Below are positions 46,325-53,161 of a stretch of DNA of 64,000 bases, one piece after another. The stretch is from Leeuwenhoekiella sp. MAR_2009_132. GTDB taxonomy: Bacteria > Bacteroidota > Bacteroidia > Flavobacteriales > Flavobacteriaceae. The stretch is taken from contig NZ_JHZY01000002.1 of the NCBI RefSeq assembly GCF_000687915.1, positions 62,001 through 126,000 on the forward strand, given 5' to 3'. A model generated the notes under the pieces. It saw nothing but the letters and a program-made list of their open reading frames with translations, had not been told where the DNA came from and did no database searches. Numbering within the stretch: position 1 is the stretch's first letter; each line of letters opens with the position of its first letter. The translations under genes and the position numbers were made by a program.

Positions 46325-48499
46325 TTATTTTAAATTTTTTATTTCTTCGTATAAATTCATTAAATGAATCATAGACATATCAATTAAAGGCTCAAACATA
46401 AATGCATTAATATGAATGTTTTCAGGAGTCATTAAGTTAACTTTATCTATTATGAAACTATTATTACTGTCAGGATATTTTTTGCAATATTCTTTAAACA
46501 AAGCCTGAGTTTGGTTTTTCTTTATTGTTTTTAAATCAAGATCAGGTAGCTTGTTTATTAAGTATTTTTCTGTTTCTAATCTAATTGCTACTGCTAGACA
46601 AATTTTATTTTCGAGAGCTATTTCATTAGAGTCGTTTAGTTTTATAGAATTGGCTGTTGCGATTATTAATTCTATTAAATTTTCTTCTCCAAAATCAATT
46701 GTTCTATCTTTTAAGAATATTAGTTTCTTTTGAAATATTTTAAATACATCTTTTGCTAATAAACTTTCTGACTCTTCTTTTCTATGCAAGCAACTTGTTA
46801 GAGTTAAATAATCCTGATTATTCTTACTTTCACTGTATTCTATTAAGTTCCTTACAAAAGCAATCAAGCTAATAAAAAACTTTTCATCCTTAAATTTTTT
46901 AATGAAATAACTAAAAACATCATTTACATATTCACCTTTATTGAAAGTTATTTCATTTTCTAAATTTTTTGTAGTCATATAAATTACATCTCTACTTAAA
47001 TAAAGTCTTGATGCTATAGTTCTATAGAAATCAAAATTATGAGTTAAAATAATTACTTTAAAATCATTCTTTTCGTGAATCTCTTTTATGTATTCAATAA
47101 TTGCAAATTTATTTTTATAATCAAATGAATCTGCAATATCATCGAATATTAGTAAATCTCTACTTTGCTTTAATTTTCGAGCTTCAATTTCGAATAAGAA
47201 ATGTAAAATAAAATAAGCTCTTTGTTCTCCTTTGCTTAATATTGAAAGTAAATTTTCTCGATTTTGTTGTATAGGTTCTTTTCCTCTGTCAGAATAATCA
47301 AAGTTTAGATTAGCTGTTTCTTGTTTTAAAATTATATCTTCTTGGTTTATAATATTAACCTTAAATGGAACGTGGAACCTAGAATTAAAGGTTGTTACGA
47401 TATTTTTCCATAAAGCAAATTCCTTTTTAGCTTCGCTTATAATTTTCTCTAATCTAGCTTTTTTGGATTTGTAAAAATCCAATAATTTTACAGACTCTTC
47501 CTTTATTTCTGAAAAATAATTAATCCAAATTTCTTGTTTAAATTTATCATAATCCTTTAATTTAATTAGAATTAAGTTGTTTTTTTCTAAGACATTTTTA
47601 AATAATCTTAATTCTGCATTAGCACCAATTGCCTTATCCACTTTGTCAAATGATACTTTTAGCTTTTCATCATTTAAAATGTTTTGAATTTCTTCTTGAA
47701 TTATTGACTTTAAATTTTCTACATTTTCTATTTCTGTTCCATCTTCTAAAACAAATTTATGACCTGCTTCAAAAAAAGAATTATCTTCTATGGATTTGAT
47801 AATAACGTTTGCTTGATAAGTTCCAAAAGTATTACCAGTAGAATCTTTAAAGAATCTTGATTTAGAAATAATATTTTTGTAATCATTAATGTATTGGTCT
47901 AAAATCGTTTTGTTTTTATCAAGAAATCTTTTTACGTTTCCTTTCCTATCAAAAACATCATTATATCTAAAATCAAATTTTTCAAATTTTGTTTTTAGAT
48001 TATTAATTTGTTGGTTTAAAACCTCAAAAAAATTAGCGTTTTCATCTTCTGAAAATGTATTTATAAATTCTGTCTCACAATCCGTACTTTGTGATATAAT
48101 TTTTAGTTTTTTTATAAATTCGACTTTATTATCATTCAATTCCTTGTAGATAGAATCATATTCCTGCTTTAATTCTTTACTAGCTAAGAAACTGCTGATT
48201 TTACTTGAAGCATCAAAATTATTATCTTCTGCATTTATTACTAATATATCTTCAGGATTAATTTCTTCATTTTCAGTTAGAACTTTGTATTTAGTAATTC
48301 TATTCTTATAAATTCTATCGCAAGGTTTTTGTTTGGAATCATTTTTCGCAATCAAATCAAATGTTTTTGCGAAAGAGGTTTTCATAGTTCCATTTGGGGC
48401 ATAAATTAGATAAGAATTACTTATGCTGAAATCAAACGAGTGGTCTAATTTTCCGATTCCGAAACAATTTTCAAATTGAATATGAAGTTCTTCTTTCAT
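46325..48499 (-). CDS. ABC/SMC-type AAA ATPase, candidate defence effector or sensor
   Basis: I prefer the ATG at 48499, 8 bp after the DUF3892-like stop; an ATG at 48523 overlaps that gene. The 724-residue protein has a split ABC ATPase. Walker A is at residues 34-42 (APNGTMKTS, with Met where Gly usually precedes Lys). A Lys/Glu-rich helical region of nearly 400 residues with coiled-coil character follows. Then come the signature LSKGEQRA (about 421), Walker B LLIFDDIAD (about 447-456) and the switch His in ILTHNFDFYR (about 484). The last 230 residues are helical and unassigned. Layout and size resemble the AAA_13/PrrC-RloC-type and other defence ATPases, but no nuclease motif is recognisable. 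Composition is very AT-rich compared with the PUL. Confidence 0.8.
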   Translation of the reverse strand: MKEELHIQFENCFGIGKLDHSFDFSISNSYLIYAPNGTMKTSFAKTFDLIAKNDSKQKPCDRIYKNRITKYKVLTENEEINPEDILVINAEDNNFDASSKISSFLASKELKQEYDSIYKELNDNKVEFIKKLKIISQSTDCETEFINTFSEDENANFFEVLNQQINNLKTKFEKFDFRYNDVFDRKGNVKRFLDKNKTILDQYINDYKNIISKSRFFKDSTGNTFGTYQANVIIKSIEDNSFFEAGHKFVLEDGTEIENVENLKSIIQEEIQNILNDEKLKVSFDKVDKAIGANAELRLFKNVLEKNNLILIKLKDYDKFKQEIWINYFSEIKEESVKLLDFYKSKKARLEKIISEAKKEFALWKNIVTTFNSRFHVPFKVNIINQEDIILKQETANLNFDYSDRGKEPIQQNRENLLSILSKGEQRAYFILHFLFEIEARKLKQSRDLLIFDDIADSFDYKNKFAIIEYIKEIHEKNDFKVIILTHNFDFYRTIASRLYLSRDVIYMTTKNLENEITFNKGEYVNDVFSYFIKKFKDEKFFISLIAFVRNLIEYSESKNNQDYLTLTSCLHRKEESESLLAKDVFKIFQKKLIFLKDRTIDFGEENLIELIIATANSIKLNDSNEIALENKICLAVAIRLETEKYLINKLPDLDLKTIKKNQTQALFKEYCKKYPDSNNSFIIDKVNLMTPENIHINAFMFEPLIDMSMIHLMNLYEEIKNLK

Positions 48500-48507
48500 T
48501 CTAAGTT

Positions 48508-48822
48508 TTATGGTGCTATCCAATCAAAATCGATTAAATGAGCTAGATTATCTGTCTTTGTATTGTCAGGATTAGACCTTAAGTATTTTCCATTACTTCC
48601 ATTTACTACTTCTACATTTTCTCCTATTTTCCAGCCAGCAGTTGAATAATTCCAAACCCAAGTAACAGCGGAATTCCCATTCATTTCTAAAAGTTTAACA
48701 GCATCTACTTTTGATTTTTTTGATGCTCTTGTAGTTGATTTTTCTCCAACAGTATGAAAAGCGTAATGTGTTATTACATTACTACTATTTTTCCATACTC
48801 CAGAAATTCGATATACTGCCAT
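48508..48822 (-). CDS. Small DUF3892-like protein paired with the ATPase
   Basis: This 104-residue protein has no signal or membrane segment. The N-terminal stretch VYRISGVWKNSSNVITHYAF, the central SKVDAVKLLEMNGNSAVTWVW and the C-terminal EVVNGSNGKYLRSNPDNTKT with DNLAHLIDF match my memory of the DUF3892 pattern (a small beta-rich protein that ends with an 'L-r-(t/s)-x-x-(d/n)-x-x-x-x-D-N-L' strand). It ends 8 bp before the ATPase start on the same strand, so the two are probably co-translated. The function of the family is unknown. The linkage suggests a small partner, trigger or antitoxin-like regulator of the ATPase; this is inference only. Confidence 0.7.
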   Translation of the reverse strand: MAVYRISGVWKNSSNVITHYAFHTVGEKSTTRASKKSKVDAVKLLEMNGNSAVTWVWNYSTAGWKIGENVEVVNGSNGKYLRSNPDNTKTDNLAHLIDFDWIAP

Positions 48823-48875
48823 ATTGTTTTTTTTTTCGTTATTTAATTATTTAAATGTTATTAAAACAATTAATT

Positions 48876-49019
48876 TTAGTCTTCGGATGTATGTTTATGA
48901 AGTTTTAACCCTGAATATTTAGGTTTAGTTTCAGGTGTTCCATTTTCCTTCTTTGGTTTTTGGCCAGGCTTAATTGCTCGTATTATTTTCCTATTTTTTT
49001 GTTTATCAATATTATTTTG
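48876..49019 (-). pseudogene. Small orphan reading frame without a start codon, possible gene remnant
   Basis: Between in-frame stops the minus strand encodes 47 residues with a non-random look: basic N-terminal part (KQKNRKIIRAIKPGQKPKK), then ENGTPETKPKYSGLKLHK and an acidic end. No ATG, GTG or TTG is in frame at a useful place. It may be the 3' end of a lost cassette gene or a chance frame. Confidence 0.25.
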
Positions 49020-49090
49020 CTAAAGTTTTGACTTAATAATAATTTTAATTACGGAAATGCGTATTAGAAACGAGTTTTTTTATATTAAAG

Positions 49091-49176
49091 ATAACGGTAT
49101 CGGCTATGCGTAGTTGCGTATGTTAGCGATTAACTTTACAAAGTAGGCGAGAAAGAGCAATTACTTATAGCCATTG
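49091..49176. repeat. attC-like imperfect palindromic repeat, copy 1
   Basis: GGCTATGCGTAGTTGC (49102-49117) is complementary at 13 of 16 positions to GCAATTACTTATAGCC (49157-49172), separated by a 39-base loop. The element starts with ATAACGGT and ends at CCATTG. It shares the 20-base block 49157-49176 exactly with copy 2 and lies directly after the stop of the 49192-49938 gene. Confidence 0.7.
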
Positions 49177-49191
49177 ATGTGCATAGTGTTT

Positions 49192-49938
49192 TTATTCCGA
49201 TTTCCATCTTTTAATATAGTGTTGTAGACCAGTTTTTGCACCACCTTTAAAATAGCCACCAGAGTTTACTTTGTCAATCAATTTTATGATGTCATTTGCA
49301 TAATCAGACTCCCAATTCAATTCGGTTGTTAGAAATGAAAATATTTGTTTAGAATTCAGTTCATAATTATATTTGTTTAAAGCTCTGATATAAGTTTTGC
49401 ATTGTTCTTCATCCATAAAGTGATGAATTCCAGTTGACATATTTATAGAATTACTTAAATCAATAAATGCTTTTTGAACAACTTTATCTGGTAATTCGGT
49501 TTTTTCTATTTTGGTTTCAGATTTTATGTCTATTGCTCCCCAAGTTCTAGCCCAATCTTTAACACTATCTTCCATCCATTGATGAGCAATAATTCCAGTT
49601 ATATTTTCGTAATCATCGTATTTATGTAATTCGTTTGAACGTAATCCAAATGCAACAACAATTTTATTTCCTTGATAATCGTCATTGAAAGTTCGAAGAG
49701 TTTCAATTTTCATAGGTGGATAACTTTCGTCCATTTTAACTCCACGAAATAAATTCTTTACATTCCTAGTGTTAAAAATTCTTTCTAAATATCCTGTATT
49801 TCCTTTTGTGTGAATTAAAAAAACTATTTGAGTTATATCTCCAATTTCATTGCACAACTCCAATGCTTTTTTGAGGGCAAGAATTTCATTTTCTTTATTT
49901 GCACCTACATTATCATTATAATACCTTTTTTTCTCCAT
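49192..49938 (-). CDS. Protein of unknown function in the accessory island
   Basis: This 248-residue soluble protein is one I do not recognise. Residues 10-70 look like an alpha/beta start (NEILALKKALELCNEIGDI, then QIVFLIHTKGNTGYLERIF), followed by strand KIVVAFGLRSNEL and the polar, aromatic patch GIIAHQWMEDSVKDWARTWG. The C-terminal third is helical and ends in GGAKTGLQHYIKRWK. No signal peptide or membrane segment is seen. It is an isolated gene with a palindromic repeat on each side, in the arrangement of a mobile gene cassette, and on the same strand as its neighbours. The neighbouring SEFIR and ATPase genes make a role in phage or plasmid response possible, but nothing in the sequence proves it. 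Confidence 0.7.
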   Translation of the reverse strand: MEKKRYYNDNVGANKENEILALKKALELCNEIGDITQIVFLIHTKGNTGYLERIFNTRNVKNLFRGVKMDESYPPMKIETLRTFNDDYQGNKIVVAFGLRSNELHKYDDYENITGIIAHQWMEDSVKDWARTWGAIDIKSETKIEKTELPDKVVQKAFIDLSNSINMSTGIHHFMDEEQCKTYIRALNKYNYELNSKQIFSFLTTELNWESDYANDIIKLIDKVNSGGYFKGGAKTGLQHYIKRWKSE

Positions 49939-49961
49939 TTTTCGGTTTTGTTACGTTATAC

Positions 49962-50091
49962 ATAACGGTCTCAGCTATGAGTAGTTGCATGGGTTAGCTG
50001 TTAATTTTGCAAGTACGCACCAAGCTGAAAATCCGCGAGGGTTTTCAGAAGTAGGCGAGAACAAGCAATTACTTATAGCCATTGTTGCCAG
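49962..50091. repeat. attC-like imperfect palindromic repeat, copy 2
   Basis: AGCTATGAGTAGTTGC (49973-49988) is complementary at 13 of 16 positions to GCAATTACTTATAGCC (50065-50080). The 76-base loop holds its own hairpin, CTGAAAATCC (50025-50034) with GGGTTTTCAG (50039-50048). It starts with ATAACGGT like copy 1. It fills the gap between the unknown gene and the SEFIR gene. Confidence 0.7.
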
Positions 50092-50097
50092 TAGTTT
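50084..50097. repeat. Left copy of a 14-bp inverted repeat bounding the SEFIR gene
   Basis: GTTGCCAGTAGTTT overlaps the end of repeat copy 2 and stops one base before the SEFIR stop codon. Its inverted partner is at 51386-51399 (13 of 14 matches). Confidence 0.6.
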
Positions 50098-50098
50098 C

Positions 50099-51358
50099 TT
50101 ATCTATAATTCTTATCGTGAAATTTGTCAATTGTTAAATTCTCATTCCCATAAATTGAGTTGAATTTCAAAACTTCGGATAAATTAAATTCTTTTTCTAC
50201 CACTCCGTTTTTAGAAAATACTTTAACAATTAAATTATTTTCTAAAATTTCCTCTGCGGTATAATTTCTTATTAATATTCTGTGTAACTGAACACTTTTT
50301 GATTGTTTAGGGAAAATTTTAGGATTATCCTCATATGTAACAATTTTATAATTGTTCTCTATTCTTCCATCAACATCATATTCTGTTGATTTTTGAGGAT
50401 AATGAATTTCTAAATTGTAATCCTCAAAAATTTCATCAGTTTCATTATTGAGTTCAACACTCAATTCATATTCGATTTTGGTCAATAAATTTGCGAATTG
50501 GCTTGAAAAATCGAATCTAGGAATTAAATCAAAAATCTGTACATTTTTTTCTTCGACTTCAAATGGTGGAATGACTTTTTTAGCTATTTGAGGTTTGTTT
50601 TTACCAACCTCTGAAAATTCAATTATTTCCTCATCCATCAATTTTGAGAATAATTCGTTCATATTCTCTTTGATTGACAAATCAATAATGTGTCTTCCTT
50701 TGAAAAATAAAGGCGTAATATCATCAGATATTTTGTCGAATGAAACTAAAATATACTTATTGTTGGATTGCTCAATATCTTTAATGATTAGATTATATTC
50801 ATTTCCCACGCCACCTTTAAATGCTGTTGCTTTTTCTTTATAACCTTTTGACAAGACCACAAGAACTTTTTTATAATCTGTCATTGCTTGGTGCATCATT
50901 TTATTGAAATCTGTTGCAGACTCTCTTTGAGACATTAGCTTGTCCACTTCTGCTTCAAAACCTTTGTCTCTTAAAAAATTTGTAAATGAAATGACTTTAT
51001 CATTATGTTGCTCATCGTCCCAACTGTAGGTTACAAATACATCTTTTAATTCCATTTTTTTGTTCTCTATAATGTTTTGCTTTTTTAAATGTTCTATTCC
51101 TTTTAAACTTATGCTATACCTCAAATCCATTTTTACTAAATGAGGCATTCCGGGAACGTGTCCGTTAGGTTCTGATTTTTTAGTTACTAACTTATTTTCG
51201 TGCAATTCGTCCAATAAATCTCTAAAATTGTCAATTCCACTTGTCGGCATAAGTTCCATAAAGAAATTCCCAAAATCGACTGGATGTACTTTTTTATAGA
51301 GTTCTAACAATATAAAATTCACATAATCTTCTTTGTTTTGGACGTCCTCTTTTTTCAA
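50099..51358 (-). CDS. Winged-helix/SEFIR (TIR-like) domain protein, candidate defence gene
   Basis: This 419-residue protein starts at TTG. Residues about 10-95 look like a winged-helix domain (EDYVNFILLELYKKVHPVDF; IDNFRDLLDELHENKLV; YSISLKGIEHLKKQ). Residues about 104-235 form a SEFIR domain of the TIR superfamily: DVFVTYSWDDEQHNDKV (box 1), LRDKGFEAEVDKL, MMHQAMTDYKKVLVVLSKGY and a later YNLIIKDIE. The last 150 residues are beta-rich and unassigned (IRNYTAEEILENNLIVKVF). Bacterial TIR and SEFIR proteins often act in antiphage signalling or NAD depletion, and here the N-terminal wing could bind nucleic acid. A 14-bp inverted repeat surrounds the gene, suggesting it moves as a unit. Confidence 0.8.
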   Translation of the reverse strand: MKKEDVQNKEDYVNFILLELYKKVHPVDFGNFFMELMPTSGIDNFRDLLDELHENKLVTKKSEPNGHVPGMPHLVKMDLRYSISLKGIEHLKKQNIIENKKMELKDVFVTYSWDDEQHNDKVISFTNFLRDKGFEAEVDKLMSQRESATDFNKMMHQAMTDYKKVLVVLSKGYKEKATAFKGGVGNEYNLIIKDIEQSNNKYILVSFDKISDDITPLFFKGRHIIDLSIKENMNELFSKLMDEEIIEFSEVGKNKPQIAKKVIPPFEVEEKNVQIFDLIPRFDFSSQFANLLTKIEYELSVELNNETDEIFEDYNLEIHYPQKSTEYDVDGRIENNYKIVTYEDNPKIFPKQSKSVQLHRILIRNYTAEEILENNLIVKVFSKNGVVEKEFNLSEVLKFNSIYGNENLTIDKFHDKNYR

Positions 51359-51690
51359 TTGTATTTTGTGTTTTGGGTTTGGTTCAAATTACTGGCAACG
51401 TAGGGATAACATTACCCTATTATATTTAATCCATTTTTAATTTTGCATAAAAGCAATTAAAAGTGCATTATTCATCTAAGTAGATATAATCTTCATTCCA
51501 GTCAAGTTTACTCTTCTTTTAAGCCTTTTAAAAACCGTAGATGAGATTCTGAAATTAATTTAGAATGACGTTATCTACCTGATAACTAATAGATAAATAT
51601 AACTAATTACTCCATAGCCTTTTTTACAATTCGTTATTCACAACCAATTCTCGGTTATATAACACTCTCGTGTATGTATCTGTAAATAAG
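51359..51690. other. Island boundary region, no intact gene seen
   Basis: A 330-bp gap between the SEFIR start and the rhamnose-operon terminator. It holds the right inverted repeat (51386-51399). On the minus strand a short, frame-broken stretch near 51480-51570 reads SESHLRFLKGLKEE and then, in another frame, KLDWNEDYIYLDE before a stop; it may be the decayed end of an older gene. Nothing else is recognisable. The island junction is probably within this gap. Confidence 0.4.
51386..51399. repeat. Right copy of the 14-bp inverted repeat bounding the SEFIR gene
   Basis: AAATTACTGGCAAC is the reverse complement of GTTGCCAGTAATTT and matches the left copy at 13 of 14 positions. It lies 28 bp upstream of the SEFIR start codon. 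Confidence 0.6.
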
Positions 51691-51722
51691 AAATGGCCGT
51701 CTTTAAAAAAAGACGACCATTT
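51691..51722 (-). terminator. Rho-independent terminator of the rhamnose operon
   Basis: The 14-base arms (51691-51704 and 51709-51722) pair around a 4-base loop. In the minus-strand transcript the only non-Watson-Crick pair is a G-U wobble, which points to the minus strand. It lies 20 bp after the permease stop. Confidence 0.8.
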
Positions 51723-51742
51723 ACACACACAATTATTTTGAG

Positions 51743-53158
51743 CTATACCGCTTTGCGCTGATACAGTTTACTAAAGATTAAAAACAAAATCCCACAGCTA
51801 ATCCACGCGGGTAGGGTTAAAAAGGATAAGAATACATCATACTGCACCGAGATAAAGTAGAACACCCCAAAGCTTAACGCCCAGGCGCCAAACACCGCCC
51901 AGTTGAATTTGATTCCGGTTTTTTCTGCATAAAAAGACTGTATTCCGGCGCGCTTTCCGAAGAAATATTCAAAAACAATGATCGCTCCTATAGGTGCTAA
52001 AATAAAACCGTACAGGGCAACAAAACCTAAGAGTTTCATTGCAAACGCGGGGAATAGTCCGGCGATGGTGGCTACTGTACCCGCGATAATGGTTACCCAG
52101 AAGGTAGAAAGTTTTGGTATGATGGCTTGAAAGGCAAGACCGGCTCTGTAAATCGTTGGGTTTGCGGTCGTCCATCCTGCAAGCAGTACTGCGATAATCC
52201 CAAAAATACCAATAGCGTTATACGCCAGCGGTCCCGGTGCAACGGTAGGCGCTTCCCCACCGGCAAGCATTGCCAGCGCTTCGGGTGATTTAAGATATAC
52301 GGCATAGAGTAGGGCAGCAGCAATCCACGCGATATAGTGGCCTATATAAATCCCGGCAGCCGTCGTCCAGCCTGCGCTTGCTTTTTTAGCAAAACGAAAT
52401 ACCGATAAATCTGACATCCCAATGTGCATCGCTGCATTTGCAAACCACGACCACAACACCACGTGCCAGAAGGTATATTTTATTTGTCCCGGAAAAGGCT
52501 CACTGCCTTCGCCCCAGATATTCCAGAAATCTGAAAAGCTGTTTACATCAAGTTGTATCAAAGCCACAACACCACAAGCTACAAAAGCCAGTACGATAAC
52601 CGGAGACATCCAGTTAGCAGCCTTGGCAACGGTATTGTATCCGCGGGCAGCAATGAGTGAAATTACAGCTCCTATTGCTAAAACGACAAGGACCCAGGTA
52701 AGGCTGTTAGGCGTGGTATCGGTCAATTTGGGCATTTCCATATCAAACGGAATTCCCACTGCGGTGGCAGAAACGGTAATCATCGCCCCGGCAAGAAAAC
52801 AGAATAAGATTCCGTTTGCCAGATTGTAGGCCGTAACCAGGCGGGTACCACAAATTTTTTCTAAATGAAAATACAGGGTGTATCTAAATTTGGTTCCTAT
52901 TTCTGCGGTTAAAAACCTCCAACTTAAAACGGCAAGGAGGTTACCTATTAATAAACCTATGATGAGGTCAAAGGCACTTACACCGGTGGTTAAAAATAAG
53001 GGACCTATAACAAACTCGGTACCTGCGGCGTGCTCGCCGGCGTACATACCTAAAAAGGCTTTCCAGCTTTGCAATCTCGATTGCGGAACGGGCTGGCGTT
53101 CAAATTCGCCACCTGCGATTTCTTCAATAGTATCTTCTTCCTGGTTGTATTGAGACAT
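51743..53158 (-). CDS. NCS1-family (cytosine/purine permease-like) transporter
   Basis: This 471-residue membrane protein has about twelve helices and the NCS1/codB-like opening (LQSWKAFLGMYAGEHAAGTEF; GPLFLTTGVSAFDLIIGLLIGN-like segment, shortened here). WFANAAMHIGMSDLSVFRFAK and LAGWTTANPTIYRAGL are the conserved internal segments of the family. Characterised members carry cytosine, purines, hydantoin or thiamine. Its place as the last gene of the rhamnose operon, 3 bp after the lactate-dehydrogenase-like gene, makes rhamnose, lactate or another pathway compound a likely substrate. No RhaT or other sugar permease is present in the operon, which raises the interest of this gene. Substrate is inferred only. 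Confidence 0.85.
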   Translation of the reverse strand: MSQYNQEEDTIEEIAGGEFERQPVPQSRLQSWKAFLGMYAGEHAAGTEFVIGPLFLTTGVSAFDLIIGLLIGNLLAVLSWRFLTAEIGTKFRYTLYFHLEKICGTRLVTAYNLANGILFCFLAGAMITVSATAVGIPFDMEMPKLTDTTPNSLTWVLVVLAIGAVISLIAARGYNTVAKAANWMSPVIVLAFVACGVVALIQLDVNSFSDFWNIWGEGSEPFPGQIKYTFWHVVLWSWFANAAMHIGMSDLSVFRFAKKASAGWTTAAGIYIGHYIAWIAAALLYAVYLKSPEALAMLAGGEAPTVAPGPLAYNAIGIFGIIAVLLAGWTTANPTIYRAGLAFQAIIPKLSTFWVTIIAGTVATIAGLFPAFAMKLLGFVALYGFILAPIGAIIVFEYFFGKRAGIQSFYAEKTGIKFNWAVFGAWALSFGVFYFISVQYDVFLSFLTLPAWISCGILFLIFSKLYQRKAV

Positions 53159-53161
53159 AGT

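Larger units (their letters stand above)
48823..49191. other. Island intergenic region with orphan frame and repeat
   Basis: A 369-bp, very AT-rich gap. It contains a short frame without a start (48876-49019) and the first attC-like repeat (49091-49176). A polypyrimidine tract (plus-strand T run at 48826-48836) lies just before the DUF3892-like start. No other gene is supported. Confidence 0.5.

Noticed and set aside
49091-50091. The palindromic repeats as a CRISPR array
   Set aside because: There are only two copies, of different length and 870 bp apart, with a gene between them; no spacer pattern and no cas genes.
51400-51420. TAGGGATAACA resembles the first half of the I-SceI homing endonuclease site
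   Set aside because: The second half does not match, no homing endonuclease gene is seen, and an 11-base match is easily due to chance.
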